In this document: piece after piece, positions 36,376 through 49,300 of the stretch
How the letters are laid out: every line of letters begins with the position of its first letter
How positions within the stretch are numbered: the first letter of the stretch is position 1
Origin: Taenia hydatigena
Taxonomy: Eukaryota; Platyhelminthes; Cestoda; Cyclophyllidea; Taeniidae
Length of the DNA stretch: 64,000 bases
Direction: 5' to 3'
Assembly (NCBI GenBank): GCA_036345935.2
Contig: JADWOT020000007.1
Span: 9,439,076-9,503,075 of the forward strand
Notes under the pieces: model-generated
What the model was told of the DNA's origin: nothing
What the model saw: only the letters and a program-made list of their open reading frames with translations
Database searches by the model: none
Program-made: the position numbers and the translations under genes

Positions 36376-39300
36376 GGCCAATAATGAACTTGTTGCGGAT
36401 GTAATTGCAGCGATTGCCAGATGGCTGCTCCCCCATCTTCTTTAGCCACAAGAACATCCATGAGGCTCTTCTAATACTCGCTTAATTGCGCAGCATTTGT
36501 ACCACATGTACCATCCACTCTGCCCACCATGGCGTGAATCACCTTCAGACACTAGCATTCAAACCGTCAATCAATTCCAAATTAATACTTCCAATGAACG
36601 CGTTTAGCCTAAAATCCATCCACGCATGCACCAAAAAAGTTTAGGCAAATTTAAAAGTTGCCACGCTTTGTGCTAACGTGTCGCAGTAGTGCAATATGAT
36701 AACGAAATGCCACGCATGTCTGGGTTGGACATACTATACTATATGTGTCAGAGCTATTACAAGATGCCATGGTAAAGTTGATTCCGAGATATTGACAAGA
36801 AATGGAACCATCTCGATTTGCTTAAGGGATTACCTATGCTGCTCTTTTGCCTTAAGAAAACTCATTTGGAGATTAGAATTATGTCTCACTGTAGATATTC
36901 ACGTGAGTTATTGCGCAGAATACTTTTAATTTTCTTGTCGCTAATTTATTTCAAACAATTGGTTTTATGCGATGGTGTAGCGGCTGGGGAGTAAGTGAAA
37001 TCTACCCAAGGCCGTGGTTTGGGTGAGCGAGGTAGGGCATCGCTTCTCGGCTCTCTGAGCTAAGATCATGTGTAGTATCTGTTCTTTGCAGTGTAATTTC
37101 TGCAACGGTCCCTAATTTGGGACCAATGAAATTACCTGTATTTTTCCAACTGGGACGGGTGCTGTGAGCATGCTCAACCCCGTCCATGGGTCGTCCTCGT
37201 ATTGCATTACCTCGAGGATTGGCCCCTTAATGAATACCAAGATAGAGGGAGACAGCGTGGAGTGCTTTCCGCAAAGCGATCCGCGTCAAATCACGACACC
37301 ACCTTCTCTCGCAGCTCAAAACAGCGCCGCTCCTCAGCAAACAGAAGAGCATTGTGCACGAAACCGTATGTATCCACTCGCTCAATCCCACGGCATACTG
37401 GATGTCCGCTGTGTGGATTGCGAAGGCTGCTCAGGAGTGCGGGGTGTTAGGAGGCTGGATCGAGGGAGGCAGTGTCGAGGTTCATTGCTCCTTTTCAAAT
37501 TGTTACTTTCGTAAATACCATCCTCATTTGCTAGCAGTTCACTCATGCTCTGCGATAGTTTTATTGCTTTCAATGCGCCTTTGGTGTGAGGGGCAGTGGA
37601 GTGGTTTGCGCCTTGTACTGGACAACAACTCTTTCACTCCCTATACTCAGTTACTTTCACCAGGGGTGAGGGGGGAGGGCGGGTGGCTGTAGAAGAGGAG
37701 GCGTCGTTAGAAGCCTGTGAATGGAGAGAACCTCAGCCAGTACAATTTATTAAATGTGCAAAAGTGGTCTTGGACGTAATACTCATGCTGATTTCCTACG
37801 TAACGCCTAAGCTGGTCTAAATTGTGCAGCAGGCAATTTTTTCAGGTAGTTAGGATACGCGGTCTCAGATGTCCCAATGAACAACTCTAATGGCCTTTGC
37901 TCATAGCTAATTCGCACCACCAAAATCTCACTAGACTCCTTGTCCTTCCAGAACTCAAAGACACGCACTGCGATTCGTGCATCAATTAAGATTTTATCGG
38001 CTCGCGGATCGTTAAGTGAGAGCGCATTTCGATACCATCAATGTATCAGAGCTCTTAGTGCAATCAGAAGAAGACGCAAGTAAGCGTTTAGCACCGCGCA
38101 CAAACACTTGGGACTGTCCTACATGAGTCAGAGGACGAAACACGACAAGCGACTTCAAATCGATGTCCGCCGAGATGGGAATTGATACACAAATTCAGGC
38201 CAATTTACTCACCACAGCTGTACTGCAGGATTTGTCGCCTTTATGGCAAAGAGTTGGTCAGAGTGATGAACGTTCTGTCGCCTAATACCTGCTTTGTCCG
38301 CACCACACTACTCCGATTTTAACCATTATTCTGCAACTCTGCAAGGGCAGATCGCCGATCAGACGCAAAAGTGAAGTTCGCACACTTATGACTGAAAGGA
38401 AACTACCTGGTAGTGCATATAAGGGCACCCAACAAGGGCAGTACCTAGGCTGGGGCTAATGAGACGAAGAATTAATGCAATAATTTGGTTGTTGAGAGAG
38501 ATCACTGAGAGACCATGAGGCCACCTTTGCGAACACCGTGATGGGGATTGCGTCAGAATTTATGGGGGCAGAAAGGAGGAAGTGTCTCGTCCACCCCGTG
38601 TTCGCACTGAAGTCCATTAGCTCTGACCTATTCGTTCAAAGGCCTACGAGACAGAAGGCAAGGCGATAATCGGGAAACGCGCCACGTCTTTATCCATCGT
38701 GTAAATCTATGCCGCGTTGAATGCACCCTTGGTGTGAGAGGTGGGAAGGAACTTAGAATATCCTGCATGGCGATTGTCGCATTCACCGAAGACGACAGAA
38801 GCCACCATTCTATTTTTAATTTGTAACAAACCCGCTAGCCTGCTTAAGGGTAGCTTTTCAATTCTCATATTTATTGCATGATGTTCAAGCGCAATTCTTC
38901 GTAAAATGGATACCCTAAATGTTGCGCAGTATTTGATTCCTTATTTAATTGTCCGCAAACACTTTATAGATGCATGCAAATCTTTTTATAAATCCTCTTT
39001 TAACAATGAACTGTTTGCTGTTTTTAAATATAATTGCATTGGCCTTTTTGGCTTAGACTTTTTTGTGCATTTTCGTAGGTTTAGGTTTTTTCGGCAGTTT
39101 CAAGGTCATTGACCGTATTTAGTATATTGTCTGTCGGTATGGTGGGTGAGTTGGGTGTTTTAGTTGCGACGCTATTTTGGCAAAGTAGGATCTGTTAGCT
39201 TTGGATTGAGAAGAGCTGTTAAATTTCAGGCTTCAATTGGTGTCAATGATGGTCCGGATCTTAAGAACGACAACAACGTACCTGTCTGTCGTGGCGCGTC

Positions 39301-42300
39301 TAATAAGCTCCGAGGGATAACAGAAAAATTGTCAAATTTGAGGTTTGACCTTTCTACTGCTCTCCAATTTGTGGTGGTACGAATGGATTTCTGCCCAGTA
39401 AATGGCATGATCAATGTTGTGTTTTGATAAATCAGTCGTTAATCCTCTTTCCGAAGTATTTTTACAAATGCAATTTGACAGCTGCATTATCCAAATTGCT
39501 GCAGTAGCCATATTAGTAGGATCGGTCGTACTCATTAGACGCGAATTAAGTTGAGGCATCCTCTGAAAGGGTGCCTGAGCACTTTTCCTCCATTTATGAG
39601 CAGAATGTCGCCGCCTTCAGCTTCAGCAGGCGCGATCTGAATAAAACTAAGCCAAGGTCGTACACATTCTGCTACGAACGAGACTTCAACGTGCATTCTA
39701 CACGATCGTCACACTAAATGTCTATCCGTCGGCTTGATCAATACTGCTTCTCGAATACTCAGCCTGTTCCTGCCGATACGAGGATGTTTTTCGGATGGAA
39801 TATTTGTTAGCGCAGGTGACGGGTGGATGCAAATATTGAATTCTGCTGCCAGAAATAGATATGACTGAACAAATGGAGCGGCATACCGGTAATATTTCCC
39901 CGAATTGCAAAGGGCAGGTGTTTCGTTAAGGCTGTGCCACCGCTGAATGTCGTTTTGGCAATCAGAGTTCGCTGATGGATTTTTTGCCGAAACTGTTGGA
40001 AGTCTGCAAGGTAGGGTGCAAGCGGCGCCGTGCCGTGACTCCCGCGTTGTGATGTGGTAGGCAAAAATGGCCAAGTCAATGAATGTGAAGATTGTGGATA
40101 GATGGAGGAAGGAACTCGCCAATTCATAGGTGCGTATAAATGCGCATTTTTATGCACATCAGTAAAGTCTCCACTTGTACACACTGTTTACTTGCTGTTT
40201 ATCTACTTTGATGAGTTGTAACGCCTGACTGCGAAGCGTAGTCGTTTGCATTAAGCCGCAGCCACTGCCTGTTGAATGGGGATCCAACACTGACTTAGGA
40301 CTAACTGTGCCTCCTCTTACTATTTTATCTTCCACATGTTTCACTTTTTTGCTGTCATCAATAGTTTAGGTGCTTTCACCCAGCACTGGTATACATGAAG
40401 TATTGGCAGTTCTGATTTGCGCATTTTGTTTTGTTTTTCCCGGTTAGATGGGTGGGTAGTGTACTTTTGTCGATCAATTGTATTGTCATGGAGGCCTAAA
40501 TGGGGCAGGTCGTGTTTAGCGGGATTTAATGAATATGCATGTGTTTTTTTGAGTAGTTTCATTGAGAGAAGTTGTTTATAGTTGTTGCAAAGTGTGTTAA
40601 TTTTGTTGTTACTGGATTGAGTGTGCTGAATGTTGCTAGGTAAGGAGGATTGATTTGCTTCATGCTACGTGTGAGCTCCTGCAACGGATTGCGGGCATTG
40701 CTTTTGAATAAGTGCAATTCCATCCATGTTGGAATGGTAGCATTTATGCTGGGTACTCTTGCATTAGGTGAGTATATTATACTTAAACCCTTGGTGGTTA
40801 GAGAGCCTGCTGCTGCTCTACTTCTTCTCATTGTTTTGTGGATTTGACGGGACTATCTCGTAGGTTTGTGCGCATTTCAGGTGCACTCAGATTTTCCTGA
40901 TTATTAGGCAATTTCATTGGTCTCTTCTGCCGATGTTAGTTTATTTGTAAACGGAAGAAAAGGCGGGGCAGAGGACGCGACATTGAGCGAATCCGAGTGT
41001 TTATTGTTCCCTACCCAAGCCACAAAACTATGCACATTTATCATTATCATTATCAGAAGAAGCATGCGGGGATGTCTGCCTCCGAATTGCTGATGAACGA
41101 AGTGTTTATGGGGAACGTAATGTCACAATGATGACTTTGATGACGACTCACCAATTATCTTGGCTTGTTCACTTCTGCTCTAGCAATGTAGTAGTCACGA
41201 CGTAGTCCTTCCCCTCACTCTTCCCCTTGGGTGTAGTAGCAATTAGCATTGGCTTTAGCTGTTTTGGTTTTGGGCTAAAAGTTGGCTGACGGGTAGTGGA
41301 GACAGACAAAAGTGTAGGTTAGCCGCATTAATATTCTTGACGGCCAGTGGTCAGTAGACGTCCCTCAAGACGCGGGTGGATGTGCACTGGCAAGTGTTAA
41401 GCTTCATCCGATTCTTTATTTACGTTCTTTAACTCACCTGTTGATTTGGTTATTAGGTTGGTGAGGTTTTTGTTGGATGGACAGGCGAGGGTGAGGCAAT
41501 ATGTATGTTTCACTATCTATGGATCTATTCTCCTACTTGTCTCCATTTGTTTTGCTGTAGCGATATGATATGTGACGTTGGGACGTTTGTAAGGTCCTGC
41601 TTGATATGAGCGAGCTTGTTAAAATCGTTCCATTTTAGTCAAAACATCTGTCTGTCGGAGATGCTAAAATGAACACCTCTCCGACGCCCTCGTGATGAGT
41701 GGTTTTGGAGGGCATTGCTTAGATTGGAAGTTGCTCCTAGCTGGAAGAAATGGAATGCTTTACAATGTTCAGCTGCCTTATGCACAATTCATGTTCTGCT
41801 GTTTTTTAGAGCACGCGCACACGCACGTTTGGTCTATTGCAGTAACATCTGTTGTCTTTGACTACTGCCAAGCGCGTGTCCAATACAGCGGAGCTGTGGG
41901 TGCATTAGGTATCGGGGAGGGTGGAAGGGGCTACCGCCGTCACAGACATGTCCACGGTTTAGTGCGTACGGTCCCTTAACCGTATGTTCTAGCAAATGAC
42001 GATATTAGAGCTATTAAAATCCTTCGATTGCCCATTTACACCCTCGTTCTTTGTTTATTAAATTGGTCGGTCATCTAGTGGAGGTTTGGAGGCAGAGGCT
42101 GGGTGAGGAGGTAAAGCCAGTGTCGGTTGTCCAATGACCTGGCTGTCACTCTGTATATCTTAATCACTCTGTCAGCCAATCTATCAACGCACTCAACTGT
42201 CTATTGTTTCATCTATCGATCCATTTCTCTGCCCATTTTTTTACTTGCAGAATGTGTAGTGGCCAATTGCGACAGCATACGATAGATATGTGGGACTGGT

Positions 42301-44325
42301 CGAGATGAACTTGTTTTCACTGTTCACAGAAGGCATTTAAATGGTGAAAAATGCATCACTTCGAATAGCGGAGACGCTGGAGGTAGGCACCTTAGTCATC
42401 CGGATATGAAGCTAAGTGGGAGGTGAAAACATCAATACGATGTTGATAGATCACTCAATTTGCCAGTCTTTGCACCGACTGAAGTTAAGAGAAGGAGGCA
42501 GGCGTCAATTAAGGTGCCTCAAAGAATGCAAGTTTTGCTGAAGATGATGTGTAGCAATGTTGGAAGGCTAGCTGGATCAAATTAGGCGTCATGTCAGTGC
42601 AGAACTGTGTCGGCGCTCTTTCTCATTCTCCCGAAGCTGATTTCCTACGAAGTGCAGGCAATAGCAATCCTTTTGACTACGCATAGCGTCTGTAACACAA
42701 GATTTAGGTGTCAAGCAGGGGATCGCGCAAAACAGTGTTGGCTGCTTGGTTGTTCAAAAGCACTGGACGCAGAAAAATGGCCGCGTGACTCATCAATATG
42801 GTCTTATCCATCAATTTGGTCTCAGCCACGGGGACACGGGACCCATAATGGGAATAAACATTGTCAATCTACATTTGTCTCAAGGGTTGCGTCGTTATTC
42901 ATCAGGGGATCTGCAACTCAGTCAATACCTACTTACATGGCTACCGGACTCAACCAGGGATGATTAAATCGAAATGCGTTAATTACAAGGGCCACGAGAC
43001 ACATCATCGAGCGCTTGACGCGTGGCGTTTCTACGACTGGCCTCTGCGTTATTGCTTCTTCTCACTCTGTCACCGGTTCTATGTTTAATGGAACGCATGA
43101 GATGACTTCTTCATTTTAGTGTGGTGGGCTCACTTGCCATCGTTAGAATGGTTAGCAAATCCATTTTGCTGTTCTCTTCACTTTCATGCATTTGTTATTT
43201 GCCCATGCTTAAACATTTGCAATATTTTGATTAGGTAATACTTTAGTTTAAAAGCACCTGCGGGAGGGCGATTGAGCATCAGAAATCGTCTATTTCCCTT
43301 TTTTCATGATTGATGATAATTTTCGACTTCCAATAAAAGAGTGAGGGAGCTCATGTTAATCGGTCCTCGCGTATGGCATCAGATTTAATGGTTTCATTCA
43401 TTTCTGTGATTTCCTCGTAAAAGCTAGCATTTTTGAAGGAAGTTTAAAGGCGGCTGCTTGGCGAGGGAGGGTCTCTTGTCCCTTGTTAGCTTGCAAAGAG
43501 TAAACGTTAATCCATTAAGAGGCTCTTGGTGGAGCGTTGGAGTTTTCGCGTTTCAGACTCAACTATAGCGTGCAAAGTCAAGTAGGCTGACTATTTTCTC
43601 AAAAGGTGGATTTTGCAACGATTCTGCTAAACTGCCCCTTTGCACTGTTTCATTTGGTTCTTGAGGCTCTCCTTCGCGCATTTAAAATCCTCTTTTTCTG
43701 ATAATATGTAAAGAAGAGGCAGACATTTTCGTTTCAGTTATTTGCTTTGGCAGGGAATTTCAGCGTAGCTTCTTTCTTCCGTCTTTGAGCTTGTAATTAA
43801 TTAATCAGTAGGTTCAAGCTTTTTGTCTTTTTTTAACACCTGAAACTTAACAAGTTCTATCGATTTAGCTTCGGGTTTTTTTGTAGCATCCTTTTTTTCT
43901 GTGCCAGGTGTATTATTGTCCACAACCTATGCATCCGTCGCACAGTCGTCAGAGTTCGTCTTCATATAGAGTAGCAAAACGGGTGGTCGTGGTCTACATT
44001 TCATTAGTGCAAATGGTCTGGTGATGTTTGATCTCGATTGGGATCCAGCTGACGAAGACCAGACCGCAGTGCGTGTGTAGGGTGATGTACAGAAGGGACA
44101 GTTCCACACCTATCTCGTCAAATCGGTTCTATAAATATCCCGGTCGTGATTTTCTTTTAGTTGGGCACAACGGAGGAGAGGATGCTGTAATAGCAGGCGC
44201 ACCCGAGGACATTGAGCAGTTGTGCGGTGGAGTTAATGGGGAGGGTGGAGGGTCGTTTTGGTCTTGTTGAGCTGAATGAGCTCCTTGCATGCTACTCAAG
44301 GACTGCTCCTGATATGCACGACAGA
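36376..44325. other. Long stretch without a supported gene
   Basis: About 8 kb. Overlapping frames around 37164-37820 (Ala/Gln/Arg-rich, with GTATGT after CACGAAACC near 37366) hint at an exon, but no acceptor in a matching phase was found. A small hairpin GGTCCC-TAATTT-GGGACC lies at 37108-37125. Frames at 39709-40122 (minus, 137 aa) and 41692-41979 have no recognised domain. No match to repeat families E, X, P, R or T. Confidence 0.35.
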
Positions 44326-44329
44326 TTGG

Positions 44330-46040
44330 TCAAAAGGAAGAATTTTGAGCTCACTCGTGCTCTATTTGAGCTAACTTTACTTGGTTGTGAGAAGAAGGCA
44401 TCCGAAGCAGCTGCAGACCGCGACTATCAGTCACTGAACTTAATCGGGTCCGGCATGCTGAAATATAAAATTATTATTAATGTCAGCTGAGTAGCATAAT
44501 CGGAAATAGCAATGCATTTTGATAGAAACAGCAACAGGAGGAGCAAACAAACCTGTCGATTAAGACACTCATTGAACCTATTTGCTAAGAACAAATTCCA
44601 CAGCCACTTATGACTATGAGGTGCACTTCAATACAAAGGAATACTTCTCATCAAGTTATAAAATTATTAAAGCCAATAGTCGGGAATTTTCTGCATTGTC
44701 GTGACTAAATGGATTGAAGAGAAGCCTGAGAAGAGGTCTCGAGCATGCCACTCCTCCATCTGCGTCGAACGGATTCTAAGATCTATCGGCAAAGTTGCAA
44801 TACCTAAGGTCTAGCTAGTCGTAAGAAAGGAGAAATAGAAGCAATTAAATTCGATTTGCGACCCGCAAGCCACGTTTATAAAAAGAATCTTTGCTTTAAA
44901 GAAAGCGTCGATTTGGTACAACACATCAGCGTTTGTTAGTTTATTCGTCCGAAATCTCATATTGAAGGAATTCTAAATGGCGAGTGGATGTCTCGGTCAT
45001 CAAGTTTGATTTAAATAACCTCTGTTTCCATGATGAAGGATTATTGCCATGACCTTTTTAAGCATACAAAACGCATTCGGTGGTGAGGCTAGATAACTCC
45101 ACTGCTAGCTGGCCCATTTGCAAGCAAGCCAATCAAACGACGGCTTATTATGCATTTGAAGACATCACCCACAACCTGCTACTTTTTCCTTTTGCCAAAT
45201 AGATAAAATATATACGTATATCTATAGGCATGATCACCGAATTTACTGTAATCACAGCGTTGCAAATGTCGCAGCTCACTGATCTAGGTGTAGAATAAGA
45301 GTCAGGAAATTTGTATCGCAACGATATCCTTGCCACCTTCAGATATTAAAACAGACTAGAGGTAAGAATTAACCAGTCGCTCGGCTTTTATGGGCAACTC
45401 ACAGGCTACATTTGAGCCAAATTTTTCGTTTCCTCACTTCTCGTGTTCGCTTTGTTATAGAAAATGCTTCATTTTATAATGTGTTTCAGCATTCACAAAA
45501 GTACAATTTCACTTACCTAACCACCAACCGTAATTGACTGCATAATAAGTGGGTCATAAATACATTTCCACCCTCCCATTATCCAGCGACCATTGCTCAG
45601 AGCACTGCTCACCATCACTACTAAATAACTTTTTCGCAGTAGTCGAAATCCAAATGAATGACAATTCTTTCCACTTATCATTCCTTGAATCACACATTAC
45701 CGCTTGTGCATGGCTAAATTTAGTGCTGGAATTCTTCATGTTACGTACCACCTTCCCCTTGTACGTACCACTTTTCACACTGGGGCACTTCTTACTGGCC
45801 GAACAACACAATCGCCAACGCCTCCTATTATCAGCTCTCCCATTTATTTTGCTACATCGGACAGACAACTGCATCTGTCCTGACCGGACCTCGTCTAAAC
45901 CAAGGCATAGGTGCACTTTTCTTTCATTTAAGCTGGCATTCACCGAAGCAACCTGAACAGAATTAAGTAAAATTTATACCGTATGTGCTGGAGCATCAAA
46001 TCCAGCGATCCCGTGCTACTGTGCGTTTCGTTACGGGTCC
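44330..46040 (-). repeat. Repeat family X, copy 3, with the most intact ORF
   Basis: Direct copy of 32740-33607 in its left part and inverse of 34500-36375 over its length. Anchors include CAGTCACTGAACTTAAT (44430), AATAGTCGGGAATTTTCTGC (44676), AAAAAGAATCTTTGC (44880) and the AGTGCTGGAATTC region (45722). The minus strand reads in the same sense as copy 2 on the plus strand. Copies 2 and 3 face each other across about 8 kb. Confidence 0.85.
45554..45943 (-). pseudogene. ORF remnant of repeat X, basic Cys-containing
   Basis: A 129-codon open frame on the minus strand (GTG opening, frame extends slightly upstream) within repeat X copy 3. Its middle is basic with Cys residues (RRRWRLCCSASKKCPSVKSG, then a segment ending FSHAQA). 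The pattern W-x-C..C...H loosely recalls FLYWCH/MULE-type DNA-binding modules, but this is a weak resemblance only. It ends EQWSLDNGRVEMYL and a stop. The same peptide survives with a frameshift in copy 2 (34590-34970), which supports past coding on this strand. The 135-aa frame on the opposite strand (45549-45956) is its shadow. Confidence 0.45.
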
Positions 46041-46235
46041 CCTGCCGTAAGACAGGCAGAGTCCGACCCACTTCTGACGACAAGTAGTCAGGGATAGATG
46101 TGCTTAGGAAACATTTTTAGCGCAAATTGGAGAAAATATAAGGGTGGAAGAGGAAGGCGGTCACGACTCACTGATGTAGTGCTTATCGAACTGAAAGCTG
46201 AGAATAAAGAGGCGTACAAAGAACCGATGCGTATG

Positions 46236-46306
46236 GGCTCAGGCGGGATTTGAACTCGGGACCTCGCGCACTTGAAGCGCGAACGATATCCCTGGATTAC
46301 TGAGCC
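46236..46306 (-). tRNA. tRNA-like gene or pseudogene: Pro-type body with CAA anticodon
   Basis: The minus strand folds with a perfect 7-bp acceptor stem (GGCTCAG with CTGAGCC) and a perfect 5-bp anticodon stem (CGCGC with GCGCG). The loop is TTCAAGT, anticodon CAA (Leu). The B box is GAGTTCAAATCCC. The overall sequence resembles eukaryotic tRNA-Pro as remembered, not tRNA-Leu: it lacks the long variable arm of Leu. The D stem is mostly unpaired and the T stem has two mismatches, so a pseudogene or SINE head is more likely than a working tRNA. No T-run terminator follows directly. Confidence 0.5.
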
Positions 46307-46309
46307 ACG

Positions 46310-49300
46310 TTTCTTGAAAATGTTTTTTTTTATACCTTAAGCACTTTCACACAACCTTTGGTGTTTATTTGATTTTGTGTTAATGTTGCGTGTTCACTCT
46401 TCCAATCGACAACTCCGCAGGGCCACCACCAAACACTCCACTCACCTCCGTTTCATTTAACTCCACTTTGCTTAACTTTTTCGAGCGGTTGGATATCAAA
46501 CAAGAAAACGAACGGGCGACCAATGAAGGATACGATTGACAATTGTTGTTTCCCCGATGATCTGAGATTTGAACTAAAGTTAACACCGCTCATTCTACTA
46601 ATTCATATGAAGACAAGCTACTGAATCAACAACTGGGTAGTGAGTAAAGTCGTTCGCCTATTTAGCAGATGAGTTGCAATCAAAGTATGGGTCAAGTGTC
46701 CACAACGTTCGGAAACAATGTCATCGCAGTCGTAAATTGTAAAGTTTCGCCTAAATCTACTTGAAACGAAGCCCTAAATGGTGCAATCATGAAATGAAGG
46801 CGCCATTGGCATACCCATGTTGACATGCTAAGAAAAAATTCTTCAGCATCTTTCCACACATCAGGAGAAGCTGTGCATGAGAGATGAAGATGCCATTTAG
46901 AACACAGTCCACGAAAAGAGTGCTTGAGCTGTTCATTTGTACAAAATTTTTGCCTATCGGGCAATGTGTTGCATATCGTGATTGATATAGTGCAAGTTGT
47001 TCTTTTGAGACCACACATACAGCCAGTGCAGATGTACAACGGCACATCCCCTAATCATACTAGAACATTATTTTACCTCCAGCCAACATAGTCTACTTCT
47101 CTGGTGGTTCATCCCTTATCTTAGAATTCTACGTTGTTTCGACTAAAATGACATGAACAGAGAGTGAACTATAAGTATGCCAGTCGCTCCAATGGCATTA
47201 AGTGATTGCTGATGTGGCAAAAATATGAGGATCGGTGAGCAGCTATAATTATTTGAGCGTTATTTCAAACTCGCATTTCTGCAGTAGAAAGTTCAATGAA
47301 GTTGTGCAGAGCAAAGGCTTTGTTAAAAGATCCCCTCTCACAAGATGGGAACGTGAACACCTTCGAAGGAGAGGCTGCCAACAGGCCTTCAGACCTTACT
47401 CAAATCTGGTTTGTTGCACATCGTGATAAATTTCAACATTTTTGGACGTACTGGCACTCCTTCGAATTTACCAACGCTGTTTCTGTTGCTGATGATCCTC
47501 GATGGAAGGCGACGTTGTCTAAACTTAAATTCTCAAATGTCCTTAAAGTCCACAAATTGATAATCGTCTTCTCAGAGTTTGAGGTCTACCAAGGCTATTG
47601 GTTCTTCCCCATTGCTATAAATTCAGTGCTTCATTGTTGCCCTTCGCTATTAACGTGCCTCTCGGCCAATGGATCAAATAAAAAACTAGTGGCTTGTACA
47701 AGCTCGTTCATTCAAGCTAGTCAACTACAATGCATAATTATGTGACCTGTGCAAAGAAGAACTCTGCTTACTTGAAGGCTATGAATGTCTGTCTCTGATA
47801 ACCAAAGGTCATCGTGCGCTTGCCACCCAACACCCAGAAAAAATTGAATTCGATTTCACACAAGAAGAGCTATTTCACAGTCTCTAATAATATTATCAGT
47901 AAAGTACTGTTTCGAGGTTCATTATTCGAAAGGCCACTGAACATCAACTATTAGGGCTTGGTGACAAAACGCAGTGAATTGTAGCAGGCACTCATCGCAC
48001 CATTCTGCTTCCTTCATTTTTTTTGCGAAAAAAGAGTGAAGTGAGTGCTTGTAAACTTGTAATTGAAAGCTATAACTTCCCTGACCCATCGCAATGTTGC
48101 TTTCGGACAATGGCGTTCCAACCAGGTGCATGAAGGGAAAGAATTAATGCCCACATTTTCAATTGGCCTAGCCGCTCCTCCTTGTGGCAAAATCGAGTTA
48201 CTTGTCATCAACAAGTGCGTTCATTCCGATTTTTCCTTCCCGTTTCAGTCGCGCAGGGTTGTTAAATTGCACAAATTCTACTTTGATGCGTCTTGATAAA
48301 AATCTGCGGGTTGGCAAAATGATTGCCAAGACCTATGGCTGCACTACGATTTATGTGCAGATTACCAACAATTAAGCTCTACGCTAACGATGACGTTAAA
48401 AGAGCGCCCATTTTGCTTTGGATGCAAATTTCGTAGCGGTAGGGTTGTGCAAATTATGCCGCAATTAACAATGGAATATAGTGCAGGAAATCATTTTACG
48501 CCAATAAATGCGTAAGTTTTCCGTTTCTTGGTGTTTTTGTTTTGACACGTGCGATTATTAGCCATTCAAAAGCCTATTGCTTTTGAGTAAAAAGAGTAAC
48601 AGATTGCAATGTATGGAAGTGAGCACCGGCTGGTCCTTAAAGAAACGAAGTGTTTTTTAAGTGTGCATGTCAACTACGTGTGAAGGGACCTTTAACACTT
48701 TCGTTTCGTTCCCGCAGTATTTTTAAAAATCGTGGAGCCAGCATATGCGGTAGCGATGGAGCATATGCATTGTCTTGGTCGCACCGCCAAAAGGTGATTA
48801 AAACATTGTTTTGAATGCATTTGTATAAAGGCTCTCAAAGGCACTCGGCTCACTCTCGGAAGTCGAGTTGTTTGTCGGCATGAAGTGGACTGGCAGACGC
48901 CATCAAAGTTGATTTAAAACTAGAGCTGTCAGAGTGTCGTCTATTTGCACTATTGAAAGGGCTAGTAAATAGCGGGCATTGTGATCTGGAGCGGCTTGAG
49001 CCACAGTTTGTGGAAGGGTGGTTGAGTTGAAGTGGCATTTTAGGGCCTAAAGCTGCAATGCAATGCAAAACAGTGTCTAAAAAGTATTCCTAGCACACAA
49101 ATTAGAGCAGCATTTACAAAACACGCACGTCAACTGGCCGACCACACAGTTCCCCATACCATGACTCCAGGTTGGGAGGCTGCATGTTCAAATCACGTCG
49201 GAATCAGTGCTCATTTCCTTCTACCCTACTTCTCCTTACCGTTGCCTGCGGCACATCTCCTTCTGTCATTGCTTTCTTTACTACATCGCTACTGCTACCA

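Noticed and set aside
37164..37514. Possible exon ending at GTATGT near 37366
   Set aside because: The frame has an upstream stop at 37113 and no acceptor in a matching phase; adjacent frames are equally open.
39709..40122. 137-aa minus-strand frame; its end (RLSIREAVLIK) briefly recalled the C-terminus of Penelope-like elements with a GIY-YIG domain
   Set aside because: No GIY-YIG or reverse-transcriptase motif was found, so the resemblance is too short to support a call.
45549..45956. 135-aa plus-strand frame
   Set aside because: Antisense shadow of the repeat X ORF at 45554-45943, whose peptide is conserved in a second copy on the other reading.
47296..47745. 149-aa plus-strand open frame
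   Set aside because: No recognisable motif, no splice sites at its ends and no second copy in the window. It may be an unknown repeat fragment.
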